A stretch of 64,000 bases of DNA from Hetaerina americana (taxonomy: Eukaryota; Arthropoda; Insecta; Odonata; Calopterygidae): NCBI GenBank assembly GCA_022747635.1, contig JAKTNV010000078.1, positions 1,550,001 through 1,614,000 on the forward strand, written 5' to 3'. The position numbers and the translations under genes are program-made. The notes below the pieces were generated by a model, which was not told where the DNA came from, searched no databases, and was given only the letters and a program-made list of their open reading frames with translations. Below are positions 1 through 14,089 of the stretch, piece after piece (within the stretch, counting starts at the first letter, position 1; every line of letters begins with the position of its first letter).

Positions 1-99
1 GCTGTAGGATGGGAGGAGAAGGATGAGAAAGGAAAGAGAGGGAAGGGATGGCTGTGCTTCTCCGAGTATGAGCGTGAGGCTAATGGGTTGATCTGGGAG

Positions 100-136
100 C
101 TAGGCGTGGGAAGGCTTCTTTAAGATGAGCGCGCGA

Positions 137-168
<32 letters not shown>

Positions 169-560
169 AGGATGTGGAAGGTTAAGAGGAGGTGGAAGGT
201 GGAATGAGGGAGAGAAAGGCAGTGGTAGGGAGAGACGGGGGAGAGGCAGAGGAAGAGCCGTAATCGCAACAGACTGGGAGGCTCGTTTCCTCACAATGGC
301 GGAAAGATGGAAATGGATCAAGGTGAGGGTGTGAGTGGGGGAGGGGCGACGGAGGGGAAGGGCCAAGGAGTAGGATTGGGGAGGGGGGATAAGAGGGGTG
401 TATCCCGTGAGATGTGGCCACCGGAAAAGGACGATTCTTGAGGAACGATAAGAGCAAGTCGGCGAGTACCGAGGACGGGGAAGGAGGGTGGGGGAGGGTG
501 GTTTGGAGGGGCAGCGGTGGGAAAAACGAAGGGCAGGACGGGATGAGGTGAACCGGTGGG
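100..560 (+). other. Purine-rich island with a GA run
   Basis: A GC-richer, strongly purine-biased tract on the + strand with many GAGAG, GGAGG and GGGAGAG words and an ACAATGGCGG word near 294. Open frames on both strands here are products of composition: they are runs of Arg/Glu/Gly or Pro/Ser/Leu without domain character. Islands of this kind recur through the window. They could be GAGA-factor-type regulatory DNA or simply decayed simple sequence. Confidence 0.6.
135..162 (+). repeat. (AG)n microsatellite
   Basis: About 13 uninterrupted AG dinucleotides, running into GGGAGGGAGG. It is a simple tandem repeat embedded in the purine-rich island. Confidence 0.9.
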
Positions 561-1265
561 TACGTAAGAGCCAAATAAGGAACGTGTTTGATTGCCCGTG
601 TCTGCATTTGGCTTTGCCCCTCGCGGATTATCTACACCATAAGGCGAAGGGGGTAATAAACTTCACGCTCAGGTTACTACTCGCGTCGAAAGGGAGATTA
701 ATGTCATAATGTAAAAGTTTGGCATGCAGAATAGCAAAATGTCAATTCATCTTAGGCATTTTGGCGCCGTGGATATCTTTTGGGAAGACACTACGCCAGA
801 TTTTAGGTACCTCCAATACTCATGAAGATGGACCGTTGTGGCGATTACGCAGGCTCATGCGCAAATAAGGCAATAATCACCTTTTGAAAGTTCCCGTGAG
901 ATACTAAAAATTAGCATTTTGCTTTTTCACCAAATCAACTTCTTCAGTTCAAAAAGATATTGGATAAATTTAGGAAGGCTTCGTTCAGAACGAGATTAAG
1001 ACGTTATACGAAGACGCCACCGCAACGTGGGCGGGACCACTCTACGGCTGATGAATAAAATAATATTTCCGAGACCAAGGTCTGTGTTCTGGACGCCATT
1101 AGCCGACTCCCACGAATTAATTTTCAGGCGAGTGAAGATGAGAGCGGAGGTACAGGGAAGATGGAAAAACGACTCTAAGCCTCGTGCAGAAAGTGCAAGT
1201 TGAAATTCTCAAACGATGGCCATTGTAGTGGCCGCTTCATGATTACGCGCGGCGAAAGCGTTTCA
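561..1265. other. Unique DNA, nothing recognised
   Basis: Mixed-composition DNA with no long frame, no tRNA-like boxes and no repeat that I could find elsewhere in the window. Confidence 0.5.
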
Positions 1266-1269
1266 GGTG

Positions 1270-1510
1270 GTACACCCGTCCCTGCTCTCCCTCCACACCC
1301 CTCGCTCTCTTTTATAACTCCCACTAATTCGCGAGTCTGGGCCATTAAGGTGGCCTCTGCCTCCTCCCCGACACCCCCCTCTCTATGCCCTGTCCCCCCA
1401 CTCCACACAAACACACACACAAAACTCCAACCGCCGCCTTTCCAGCCCCTCGTCTCCTCCCCCCTTTCCTTTGCCCACCCCCACACCACGAGGGTCCACC
1501 TCTCCCCCTC
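1270..1510 (-). other. Pyrimidine-rich patch with short CA run
   Basis: The + strand is C/T-rich (CTCCCTCC, CCCCCTCT, CCTCCCCCC), with a short CA run at about 1405-1422. It is one of the few islands with the pyrimidine-rich strand on top. The overlapping frames on both strands are low-complexity and were not accepted as genes. Confidence 0.55.
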
Positions 1511-1605
1511 CGAGACGAGGGCCGCGCGGTGGGAACGCATAACATGAGCGGCCGCCCATGACCTGTTTATACCGGTAAAATATCAGCATCTGTGGATGTG
1601 CCGGG

Positions 1606-1760
1606 AGCAGGTTGAGAGGTGGGGAAGGAGAGGGAGTTGCCGTGTGGGAAGAGGGAGGGCGCTGCTGCTATGTGGGGGTGGTCTTCTGGGGTGTTGGGGG
1701 TGGGGGATTGACGGGGGAAAGGGGGGAGGTAGGGAGGTGGCGGACCAGTGAGTGCAATAA
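1606..1760 (+). other. G-rich island
   Basis: A G-rich tract with many GGGGG and GGTGGGG words, for example near 1690-1735. Runs of four or more Gs are close enough to allow G-quadruplex folding on the + strand. No gene is visible. Confidence 0.5.
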
Positions 1761-4700
1761 AAATGTGAATTGTACGGAAGGGGGGACAGGTGGGAGTGGA
1801 TGGTCGATTCGCCAAAAAGAGAGAATGGATTCCATTAAAACCCTTGCTCGTTGACAAGGAGATATTGCGGCTGGGGGAAAAACCTTCCTATGGTATACCT
1901 ATCGTACGCGTTCATAATGGATGATGATAAGCAAATGTAATTATCGCAACGGTGCTACCGGTTCTCATATATGGAGTCTATCGGAAGACAAAGTATGAAG
2001 TGCTGGTACTCTGGAAAAATTCTATGATATACACACACGAACCTCGGTACAGAAACAATACATGACGTTCATGAGTTTGGAAGACTTACATTTAACTTAT
2101 ACAGAAAACATTTTGCTGATAATTCACGCCAACATATCGTTAATTCCAATACTTATTCCACCATTTAGTCCGTATTATGAAAATCGATCGAGCAGTTGTC
2201 GCACTCTGTATTTCAGCTGTTCATACTGCGGCAGCGAAATTTATATCGATCAACCGTTCAATCCCTATTGCTACATTTGGTATTTATTTCATTTCCCATT
2301 AAAAATTCGAGGTAGGGAGGTTGTTTCCATGGGAAATTATGGATAACCTATTATTTTCAAAGGCTATCACTACATTTGAGAGAAATAAATCGACTATTGA
2401 CGCTCTTTCAGTAAAAATCCAAAAAAGAATACCATTAATGGGATGGGACGAGTATGACTCTGATTCACAGCATATTTGCATCGATACAACAAAGTTTACA
2501 CCCGACAATGAGACTCCTTTAATTGACGGGGATGCAGTTGCTGCTTTTTACAAGCCTACGGTAGCGTAATAAAAGAGCCACATGACGCCGATCGTCGTAA
2601 AAATAACACAGACGAAGGGAAGCTGGCGAGAAACTCGATCAACAAGTTCCGCCCTTCTTATTTTCTTAATTGGCACGTTCAGACGGTAATATATTGCTTC
2701 GGCATAAGCATACGTATTTTTTGACTCAGGTTTCAAAACTAAGCTGTAGATAATAATGTAATATAAGTATCATGCTAACCCTCAACCTCAACAGAAAAGT
2801 GTACAAAAAAATTAGGCTGCAAATGAAACCCGTTCATTGAGGGTGGATACTAATAAATGGTGTGATGGGTATAGTAATAGATGGAGGCAGGGAATGAGAG
2901 AGAGAGATTTGGAGAATTTTAGTGATGGTGGGATTTCTCGAAAATTTATGACTACTAGTTAGCAACTGGAAAAACCGTGTTGCCGTAGCTGAAGAGCTGA
3001 CTGTATTTGGTACACCCACTCGGGGCACACTATAGCAGAATCCTGAGAAAAACGATTTAATTCCTTTGAACGCCTTATTTGGGGAGTGACAATCGACCGC
3101 ATTAACGTGAAAAACAAAATTATCGACCGGAAAATATCAATCATTAATATTTTAGATTATTTTTTTTCCGCTTGAAACGAAATTTGCAATGGAATTTGTG
3201 TTCCACAAGCCTTGTGTGTAATGAATTGCGCGGCTTATACTCCAGATAATTCCTCAGTGAAATATGGATGAAAGAATCCGTTTCATCTCCAAATTTCTAT
3301 CTCAAATTGAAAACTCTAAACTAAAGATTTAAATAATGTGATATTTTTCGATCTGAAAATGGTTCGAAATATTGTAATAATACCGAAAACGTGTTTATTG
3401 GTTGCTATAGAAATTCTAATATAATCATTTCAAATAACAAAAACTAAATGGAACATTAAAAAAAACGAACACAAATGAAACTGCAACCAGACCAGGCTTG
3501 CCGGAGAAAAAAAGGAAAAACTATTTTGGCAGAATGAATAGATTTTAAGAATATGCAATTCATAGTATACACCTACATGCATATCTACCTTCACTTATTA
3601 AGGCTATTCTCTTGTTTAAGAACTCACAAATTAAATGTAACAAAATTTAGCACCAGAACCATCTTGTGGCAAATATAAGTTAAATAAGATTGAATTTTAG
3701 CTAATGTTTATATGAGCACAAAATCGACTAAAAGCACCTCGTTGGAGCTATTTAGGAAATCCAATAGAATAAAAACGTCAAGTCGATCTGTTTCTCGAAC
3801 AGAATTGATGCATTTGAAAATTATCACGACTTGTGATGCTCGGAGTCTGAGATATTTCGACTCTCGGGGTTAAAGTGCACCGCATCTAAACTTATGAAAA
3901 CCCATTACATGACAACATAAAAATAAAGCCGTATGCAGAATTTGAGCCATAGTCCAGGTCCAGCTGAAAGACTGGGCCTCAGGGCACCGTTAACTGGGCT
4001 CGACATTTTTAAGCTGATACATAGACTGAAAAAAATTGATGAATGTAGGATACAAGATCTCACAAGTTTCTCCTGAGGACTCTCGTAATTACATAATCCA
4101 TGCGCACGATTTCCGCTGATTTTTAAAATTTGAATAGTTCATGTCAAAGACAGTATTGTTGTTATATACATAAATTCACATTGGTATCACGGTAAAAAGA
4201 TATGTATCGTAGTTACCCTGGTTTCTCTAAAGACCGTCAAAGTACTACTCCGCTAAACTTAATTGGCATTTTGTCTGATATTTCTCCTTGGAAGAATCCA
4301 TTTTGTACATCAGTATATTCCTTGCTTTTACAGGAAAAAAACTAATATTATAAATTTTCAAAGATCATAAGTCATTTATAAATTAAAAGGGGGCTTCATC
4401 CATGGAAATATTCGATATATTGAAGCTATAAAATTCCCTTAACGGTAAGCATAAGTAGAGTTTTTCCCCATTGTTTTTTTGTCCCTGAAACAAAAACGGA
4501 AGAAAATGTGATGTAGTCTCTGTTTAAAATTCAAGAGGAGCGTAATAACTGAGACGGCATTATCTGTCCTGACCGATTTCAACATCCACGCCATCCTACC
4601 CATTCAACACGAGGTTGCGAAAATGTATCTTGCTGTGCACATTATTGAGATCTTAAGATGTGTGGCAAGAGTTTGTATGTTTGTACCATGGAAAGGAAAA

Positions 4701-4917
4701 TATCACTGTAATAAGTTTATATATACATTTGCACCTCACGCACAATTATGGTAAACATTTTAAGTACAACACGAAGGTATCTAATTATTGCCACTAATTT
4801 ATGGAAGACGCAGGAACATTTTCAATGTAAGTAACTCATTGCTGATAAGTAGTTATTGGACAGTGAAAAAAATCACCTAACAAATAGCAGGGCATTACAC
4901 AAATGTAAATTATGTGA
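1761..4917. other. AT-rich unique DNA, nothing recognised
   Basis: No coding frame was accepted. The frame at 2321-2569 (82 codons) is ordinary in composition, but it resembles no family I know and has no support from its surroundings. The rest is AT-rich sequence with short homopolymers. Confidence 0.5.
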
Positions 4918-4985
4918 TACGTGCCAAACACGGTACGCAGTGGAAAATGCCCCCTCGAATGTTAAGGGTTCGAATCTGCAAAGCC
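4918..4985 (+). repeat. Degenerate tRNA-like (SINE head?) fragment
   Basis: A box-A-like GGTACGCAGTGG at about 4931-4942 is followed, at about tRNA spacing, by a good box-B-like GGTTCGAATCTGC at about 4968-4980. No clean acceptor stem can be folded by eye, so this is more likely a decayed tRNA-derived SINE head than a functional tRNA gene. The chance of a fortuitous match is not negligible. Confidence 0.4.
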
Positions 4986-4989
4986 TCGA

Positions 4990-6355
4990 CGTTCAGGTTT
5001 TTCTTCATCAAATTGAAGGAGCAAAAATAACTTGAATACCATACCATACAACCAAATTATCATCACTTTCTTCTAAAATATTTAAACGGAAAGTTATCAA
5101 AATTAAATATTCTTTAACAAAATTACATGTGAATGACTAGGTCAGAGTTTGATAACCAAACTACTACTTTATTTTACATCGTCGTGACCATTTACGAGTA
5201 TGACGGTGATTCCTTAGCAGAAAATTAAAAATTTCTTACATCCCATTGATAATGTTTACTCATTCAAAATGCAACCAGAAACATTTAACAGTTAACACAT
5301 TAGGTCGATGAAATACCTTAGTTCTTTGAGTTTGAATTTAGAACCTAGGGAAAGTATTGTGCCATTTTTTTGGACACGATTTATATGTTTTGTTGAAAAA
5401 TGAATATCATTATTATGACGAATCATATACATATAGTGGAAGATGATGGGATACCTGGAATCATGTGGGATACGAAAGAATTGAACAGTGGATTTGCAAC
5501 GTCACGATTCTATATAAATAACCTCGAAGATTTCAGGAAAAAATCCAACTTCCTCTCAAATCAGAAATTGAGCAGTTCGTTGTCAGAAGTTTCTTTGTCA
5601 TTCAATTAATCATCTATAAATCCCTTTTCACAGTGAACTTAATATAGTTACATTTTGTAAAATAAGGTGAAGAAGAGACACGAGAAATTTTACGTAGGGT
5701 ATCAGTAATTAGTGGCAAATATACAATATTTAAAGTTTTTCTCTTGGTGCAATGAAATTTCAACCAATATCATTTTGAAACTGTAACCCACTCTCTTTTT
5801 AATGTCATATCGCATTAATATGATTTTAAACGTGTAAAATTCCTTAGTTGATACGACTCAACATTTACAAGGACATGCAATCATTAAATCCAATTTTATC
5901 GTCACAGTTCACATGTCAGGGGGTCAGTTGTCATTATAAAGGAAGGAAGGAGGGCTGTAGTCAACCAATTTTCGAATTGCTCTTCTGAAGATGAATTCTC
6001 CTCTATTGCAATCAGTCATGGGAAAAATTGAGGATATACGTATTTCGTCGTATGGTACCTGCCTTGCCTCACCAAAACCATCAATTACGGAAATTCGCGT
6101 TACCCTAACTCGATTTCGCCAAACCGCTATTCTTTTTAGATTTAACCCGAAAACGCTTGCAGAAAAATGGGCGGCGACTAAGCGGGAACCTTCCAAACCA
6201 ATATTCCCGAGCCAGTCCGATCCTGCACGATCGCCCCTCACCTTTCACCCGGAGGACGCTTCCCAAATAAAAGCGCTCTGACGTCATCCGTTCGGAAGAA
6301 ACTCAGGGATGGATTCCCAAATAAAGAAAATGCTCCTTGACGTCACGCAATTGGG
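4990..6355. other. Unique DNA, nothing recognised
   Basis: AT-rich to about 5900, then more balanced. Overlapping frames at 5924-6287 on both strands resemble no known protein and shadow each other. Confidence 0.5.
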
Positions 6356-6359
6356 CGAG

Positions 6360-6690
6360 TCATTGCGAGTCGCGCGATCCTGCGGCGGGTGTGGGAGGAT
6401 GTGGAAGGGGTTTCTGGGGGCGGGGGGGATGAGCGGGCGTGGGGCGTTTGCGAAGGAAAGAGCCTTCCGATCTCCGCTCGCGTTTATGTAGGCGGGGAGG
6501 CGGGTGGCTCGCGGGGTTCTTGAGGGAGCGGGAGGAAGGAAGAATAGAGGGGAGAGAGGGACGGGAGGAGTGTGACGGAGGAGGACGGGAGGTCCTGCAG
6601 TTGGAATGAGGTTTCGATTCAGCGGAGGAAGGAACTTGGGGCGAGAGGTCGTGGGTGGGAATGAGGAGAAGGTGATGGATTTCGCTATCG
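6360..6690 (+). other. Purine-rich, CpG-containing island
   Basis: Purine-rich on the + strand, with GGGGGCGGGGGGG near 6416-6428, several GGGAGAGAGGG-like words and more CpG than its surroundings. The antisense frame of 136 codons is proline/arginine-rich and is explained by composition. Confidence 0.55.
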
Positions 6691-6699
6691 ACAAAACTT

Positions 6700-9600
6700 T
6701 CCGGCTTGCTGATGAAATAGGAAGCGATGTCTCACCACCCTCGGTTTTTGAGGAATGAGAAAGAAAATGATTCCATCAGAGTTCATTCAGCTCTTAATAT
6801 TCCGGGGATTCAGTGTCCTCCACGCGCAAAAGGAACGTCCTGCTGCGATTTTTAATACAATATCCACAGTGAATTTTCTCCACCATGAAGCGGTGCAATA
6901 ATTTGTCATTCCTGTGGATTTGAACACTGAGCTCAAGGAGTCTGGAACATTACTCGGACTATCTTTAATCCTAAATTTACCAGTAATCTCCCATGAATAT
7001 CTAGTACCCTAAAAATCTCGTAGCTCGGGTGAAGACGAGGGTACCCATCGTCATAACCCGGTTGCCAAGTGCTTGTGGAAGTATTGCAGTAGGTGCAGTG
7101 TGGCTGGTGACCTAACACCTACTAAACGTCCTTTCGATATTTTGCCGAGTATTACCTGTACATGTATAGATCACTCGTCATCAAACCTTCCAGTAACCAT
7201 CCCAGCACTCTATTCAATGAATTGCCACCACCCCGTATTTAATACATATGCGTAAAACTTGGCTAATAGTTGACAACAGAGCTATAGGCATTAAATGGAA
7301 ACTGATCAGAGATATTTTTAGACACGGTGGTTTACTGACTACATTAACGCGAGAAATGGCGTGAGAGAAAACTGCTCAAAAAAGTCTGAGGCCGAAATAC
7401 GGAGGACATTTATTGTACGCAAGATATCACTGCAAGTAGATAACTGTCAACAAATGAAGGCAACAGAGGGAGTGTGAAGTTTGAATAATTCCTAAAATTG
7501 CTAAGCTAAAACTTTCGAACATGCGCGAAACGAATGTGTTTGGGTTAAATGTATTTGTTAGAACTACCATAACAATAACCTTTGTAAAGTTTTAAACGTC
7601 TTATCTCTTTCCACATAATGCTTGTTCAATTTTTAGTAAGTACCTATATGTTGTGTCTAAAAGGTAACCCTAATGTTGATGAGAGAGTGGATGGTGGAAA
7701 ACTGAATGAGAGAGTTTTAAAGGATGGACTCCGAAACGGAATTCGAAAATGAATGAGTAATGGGGGAGAGGATAGTACATTTAGGGTTAATTGAAAGAGG
7801 ATTTATTCCTTCCGCAGATCCCATTCTCGAAAGCCTGGCTTCTCGCAAGAGGTCCGGTTCACCCGTCCTTCCCTCCTCAATCTCATCACGAGGAAGAGGC
7901 ACGACACATCCTCTGCCATCTCGGCGCCGTGACGGTTTCCAACATTCTGGCTTCCTTCCGCCCTTTCCTGAATCCCGGATTCCCTGAGACCACTGTCACA
8001 GTTAAAAATCAAGACGCCTACCGGTCTTTCCTAACAGCACAACTGTTCACTCAACCCGCTCTTGCCCAAATCTCTTGGCAATCGGACCGACATAGCGTTA
8101 CATCAATTCTTCATCACGTTTAACGAGAAAATGGATTGACATAATTAATGAAAATCTGTGAGGTACCATGATTAAAAATGTGTAGGCATGTAAAATATGA
8201 CAGCTAAGTTGCCTTTGAACACAAACACTTGGCTCTTGAAGCTGAATTCAAGGGTTTCTTCTCGCATAAGCGTACATTATTCAAGGATAAAGATCCACCG
8301 TAATCGAAAATTCTTCAGCAAAGGTTTTGTTTCATGGGTAAAGAATTGAAAGTTTTTTCGTCTGATAAAACCACCAATTAACGCGGGACTCATATTCATT
8401 AGCGCTGGATATCAGCACTGCTTTATCACGGATGTCTTTTCCTTCGTCCACATCCTTCCTTCTCCAGACTCCAATCTTCTCTTCTTTCGGGGAAGGAGAG
8501 TTGTTGCCAAATCATATGCCGGAGGCTGGAAAGGAGGAAAAGACGCCTTTCGAAGGACTCTTCATGCGACTGAGTACGTTTCAACAATATTTCCTTCTCA
8601 AGAACCTAAAGCAGGCTTATTGGTAAATTATCCCATCGATAAGATACCTATACTTCTTACACTGCTAAGTGAGACTCGTCTCCATCTAATTAGAAATACA
8701 AAGTTAGTAGGAATTCTCCAGAGTAATTGTTTCGTCAACATTAGAATTTCACACTAAAAATCCATATTTCACCTCTCACATAATACGTTTGCTTTTGTAA
8801 TACAAGAATCTGTATTGCAAGTTGAGTTCATCGGTCACTAATAAAGATTTAAATGAGAGAGTGTGTAACTACGCAGTGGGTAAAGTAGACCCGTGAATTC
8901 TTCACAAAATGAAGCTACAACTGACAGATGCAATCGTGGCCAGCCAAGTATTATCTTAATAATATTTCATAAACCTTAGTGAGCAATGGCTTATGAGCGA
9001 CCTGAAGTTTTATAGGAAAGGCAAGTAATTTATTCGCAGAAATGCCCACGAATTCCGGAGAACTGGGGTCGGGGGAATTCATGAAGGTGAAAAAACTGTT
9101 ACACCACATTTGTCCATTCCTGATGAAATACAAGTGAGCAACAGCAATGTCTGATGGGGTTGGGGGTTTTGTTGGATTTATATTAAATAAACTCCCGCAA
9201 AATAAAGCATTCCACGCAAATATAGACCGTTGGTAGGGTTTACTCTGCAAGCTTTTCCTCGAAACTCGCTACCGGGCGGTAAAATTTTAGAACGTGTTTT
9301 TAATACTATGCATGCCTTGACATCTTGCACCAGTCTCAATTTATCTGTATTCCTTCAGAACTAAACATATCTCTGCGCGGCCATAATGGCTTGAGATGCC
9401 TTAAGTTTATAATCTACAATGTGCATAGCGTCCCATTTTCTTTCCCTTCCCATTGTAAACACCAACTTTCACGAGATAAAGCCCTGGAATACCTTCTGCC
9501 AGAGATAAGGCGGCTGGGCGCCAAGGAAAGGATTGCTTCAACGTCAGAGAGCAAAGAAAAAAAAATACCGAATATTTTTTCCGACCGTACCGTAAAGTCG

Positions 9601-12600
9601 CACCAAACCCCTTTCCTCATAGCGCCATATCTTGCCGACGCAGAGCGTTATTTGTGGAGACGGCATATTTCGGTATCCTGCTCCCTAATAAGAACACTTG
9701 CGTCCGCCCGCAATCTCTTGGCTGTTCCGGTCCATAATCCCGTTAGTGGACTCGGGGCCCTGGCCGCAGCTTCCCTTTCCTGCAACCACTTCCCCGTTCC
9801 TACGTCGGACCAACCCACTCGCGACCCCTCCCCTCGCCTCCTTCCTTCCTCTCCACGCCACTCCCCTGACCAGATCCTTTTCTACCTGAGTGACAGCATG
9901 CTCAAACGACAGTTCCCGCGGTAAATATTTTTAATCTGCGGTTGCCCGCTCTCATCTTCATTAGCGGTAGAGCAAGCGTTATGGTGAAAGAGAAACTAGG
10001 ATGGGAGCCCATCTAGCCACGAAACTTGATTCAAATTTTACAAAGGTTCGGGGCATGCTGGTTTACTTCTGATGACTAATTAATTAATTATTAAGACGGC
10101 ATCCCATGACTGAGAGTCTTCATACCTGAATTCTATGGCCTTTCCTGCCATGGCTACATCCTATAGCTAAACGTTTTCTTCAAGATCTGCATCATTAATG
10201 GGCGCACTTTTACCTATTATATCATTTTACCCGCGCTAATATTGGAATGGAATACAACGACAGAAAAATGATCTATTATATCTGCATGCACCAGTTTTCT
10301 ACGAGATGAACTAATAACGGAAAAATAAGCTGAACAAGTAAAGAATTTAAATAGGGGCAAAACAAGCACCGTCCGCCTACTAACGAGGCATACTGTGAAA
10401 TACGCACAGAAGATGGTATCAAAGGAAAAGCGATGAACGGGGAAGAAAGTAACATGACTCGTTTTCAAAGGAAATCGCAGTTTTAGTAGAGGATCGGTAA
10501 GACTTTACTTTAGCAAAGCATCTGGTTGATCCCCGAAGAATATGGATGAATTAATTAAAGGATAAGCATAAACATCAATAGGAAGAAACCAAATTTTCTA
10601 ACGTGCGGAGGAGACAAGCCGGAGAAAAATGATGCGCTATGAGGAGAGAGGTTAGCGAAAGGAGAGCTTGGTTTCAGTCGCATAATTCCCCATATGTGGC
10701 AAAACTTCGTCAATATAAACTGCTACTCCTGTCGTTGCACATTAGAATATCACTGTACTGCTTTACTCATATGTCTTATATGTGGCGGATTACCGAGGAG
10801 TAATTTATTTTGACGCCTCACCACCCGTTACTCTCCCCTCTGGTTCTCCCTTCGTTCATCTCAGAGTCCTCTGTAAACATTCCTCTGTCAACCGACCAGC
10901 AAAGGAAACCCTTTTGAAGAAGGCATCTACTAGGGGGGGGGGGTGCTAGCATCATTTGTGCCTGTATCTTTCTTTCGACTGGCCTGTCTGTCGCTTGACC
11001 AACATCCTGTCTTTATCTTTGACTTTCAGATCCTGACTTTCTCTTCTTGACCCACGCGTCTCTGCTCTTTTCCTTGGATGCCCGAACCCTTCCCTATCCA
11101 TCGGCGTTACAGGTTCCGTTCCTAGATAACTCCTCGAACCTTTTCCCAAACTTCTTGCTGAGTTTAGAAAAAATGACGCTCGTGTAGTGTTCATAGGAAG
11201 ACGGCGAGAAAAAAGTTAGATACGTACGCTCGCTCACGAACTCTAACTAAAAACATCGATGAATTGGCAAAGGAGGCAAATCGTCAGCTCTTTGATGACG
11301 CGACTTTTGCCCTCACTGTTTAGGCGGCCAGCTTTTCTAAACAGATTAGAGAATTGGAGCAGTCAAAAAATTATGAGTGTTATCTTCCAACGCTGCATGT
11401 TAGAACGTGCAAACACACGTTGCTCTCTCCTCGAATATTTTTGATTAAGAAAACTAATTCTAAAACCTCTATTGATACCATAAAATAGAGTTTTTATGAC
11501 AAAAGAGATAGTATTGATGGCATTAATAAATGAGCTTGAGAGAATATAATAAAATATTAACATTAGCATATAGAATCATCTTGTAAATAGAAGTGGAATT
11601 CACTCTTGCTACATAACATATGATCATATCAATATAAAGTAGAACTGGTTGAAGGCTTTCACCATTATGAGTACAAAAAATATCGTTAATTATTTGCAGT
11701 AATGTACAGGATAATGGTAAATTTTTGAATAAACCTGGCACTACGCACTACTGTAACACTAAGATAACTAACATTCCGCAATATATCCTTAAACCCCATA
11801 CAACAAATTACGATAACACATTCAATAGCTCCACACTCTTTCTTACCCCATTAAAGCGTATGGTAAAATTATATCCTTGGGCTTAAAGGGTAATACCGCA
11901 GCAAACTCTATTCGATGTGTATTAACAGTCAAATACTGAAACCCAGCAGCGAGAAAATCCGATTAATGTTCAACCTCCCGTAAGGGACATAACTCCATTT
12001 GGGAGTATCGAAATGGCAAACAAACAATTGTCGACGGTGCATTCATGTCCTTAACCGTTATAGAGGTGACGGATATTCATGGCGGCCCTTCCTTAATGGT
12101 TAGCGGAATGAAAAGCGGTCACTTTGAAGCCACCGACGATTGCGAAAGATAGATTGTCTCTCCCCCGGTGGAGTTCGTGCTTCCGAAAATGCCTGTGTGG
12201 GAGGAATACACTCTGCATTAGTTGCAACCGCAAGGGATAAAGATGCCGATCGCGCGAATTCCTTTCTATTGCGCCCCTCCACAAACTGCCGCTGACCCCT
12301 GGAGTTTTCTCTCTCTTTCTCTAGATCTTTCACTTCCCTAATGCTACTCTTAAACGTTCGACCAAAATCGACAACGTGCATCCATGCCGCGGTACTAGCT
12401 TGAGTTCGGTGCAAAGGTATTTACCTTGCTTTTAGGCAGTGTACTTCGATTAAAGTAAATGTAATATTATTGTTTCCGTAAATTGATCCTGATGATGCGA
12501 GCAACATTGATAATTATGAGCATAAGTTCGTCAATCCAAGAAAAATATCCTCAAACAAATGAAGATGGTAAACAGGAAAGAGTTGCTTATACCCAATTAA

Positions 12601-13890
12601 TTTTTAAATAGATGTAGTTAGTAACTATTTTTGTGTGGGTGTTTGTAGGTTCTACAATGGATGAGTTGATTGTTATCATCAAATAATTTGTAAAGACCCA
12701 AATTCAAATATCTCACTATGTAGGCACGAATCATTCATAACCGAAACATATACGAGTCCTTGACCTTTACGTAGGTCTCCGATAGTACCTCCTTGAGTAG
12801 GGACATACCTAACTGTTTATTCTAAGTACTCTGGAAAAGTGGGTGACATGGTTGTCATTGCAGGACAGACAAAATTCAATTGGGAAGAAATTTCTTATAT
12901 TATGTAACAAAATTTCATAAAAAATCTTCACATGGTTGAACTATTTATTAAACATGAATTAATACCTGGAGGTACCACATAGACTAGAATAATTAAAGAA
13001 TGTTTAGAAATGGTAGTAATCAAGTATTGTTCCCATATTCCTGGCGTAGGTGTGATGAATTGTCTCGGCATCAAATACAGGTAGGACAACTAGCGAGATT
13101 CTATTCCCGGACATGGTCACAGCAAATATTAGCGGAATTCAATGGAAAATCACGATATATTTGCCATTATCAGCATAATTAACCCTACATATTGTAGAGA
13201 AGGATATAAGACTACAAATCATCAATTCTTAAGCTGAAAGCTAGGGATGATGAGAATAGGTCAACTATATAGCCATCTGGCGGGCGACGCTCGCGTTGGT
13301 TAATCAGAAGGAAGCAGATTCATATCCCGCCTAGGAAATGGATGTGGGATCTGAAATGATTTTTTTATGAATACGGTCTGACCTCAGCCGCAGATTCACC
13401 GCCAACTTTCAGTGAAAAGAGACAGCATGGCGCCTCCCTTTACCATAACAAATTTGGACAGTTTCCAATGTTCCTCAAATAATTAGGTATTCCGCATAAC
13501 GATTTCGTTTGATTCACGTTTTCTTTCAGTCGCCTATTTTTATTAGAGCTACTAACAGATGACTGAATGAATCTCACACTAAACCCTAGCAGATGTATCG
13601 CAGAGCGCCTCTTTGGAACTAAATTCGTGAACAACTTGAGCGGTGACAACGGCCCCCTACTCGTGCCACGCCTTGAGCACAAGTCTTCCAGCACCGAAAG
13701 TAGGCGTATCTGAAGACCGACCGCCCGACGCGGCGCGGAACGGGGCTCTGGGCTGGTTATCTTGTGCGGAGCAGAGTGGTTGATGACCAAAGATGAGAAC
13801 CGTCGTCTCTCGCAACACTCTCTTTAGTCCGCGAGGCAGCCTCCAGCAGGTCTCCAATTAAGGACTCCGAAGTGTGTTGCCGCAGCCTTC
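6700..13890. other. Long unique stretch, no gene seen
   Basis: About 7 kb without an accepted gene. Small items seen are a pyrimidine-rich patch at about 9770-9870, a TAAT run at about 10076-10091 and a poly-G run listed separately. The 199-codon frame at 9325-9924 has no recognisable domain; its last third comes from the CT-rich patch. A weak box-B-like word occurs near 13306-13318 with no convincing box A. Confidence 0.5.
10933..10943 (+). repeat. Poly-G run (11 G)
   Basis: Eleven consecutive G residues in otherwise ordinary sequence. Such runs are prone to slippage and sequencing error, so the exact length should not be trusted. Confidence 0.8.
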
Positions 13891-13904
13891 GGATCGCCAC
13901 GCTT

Positions 13905-14065
13905 GAGGAACAAGGACGGGGTCAGCCGAGGGAAGGTGGGGGTGGGAGTCGAGAGGAGAGGGGAGACGGTATGAGGAGGATATGTCTCGGGGGAAAGGTT
14001 ATATTCTTCGGAGGTGGCAAAGGGTAAAAAGCCGCGGGAGGAAGAGGGTAGAAGGGGATTGAATG
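13905..14065 (+). other. Purine-rich island
   Basis: Purine-rich on the + strand, with GGGAAGGTGGGGGTGGGAG and GAGAGGAGAGGGGAGA. It lies immediately upstream of the hairpin and SINE block. Confidence 0.5.
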
Positions 14066-14089
14066 TTCACACACATAAGCCGGCCGACC

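Noticed and set aside
9325..9924. 199-codon plus-strand frame
   Set aside because: No recognisable domain. The C-terminal third derives from a CT-rich patch, and overlapping frames exist on both strands.
13265..13335. Possible tRNA-like unit with GATTCATATCCC
   Set aside because: Box B is imperfect and no box A could be aligned at normal spacing.
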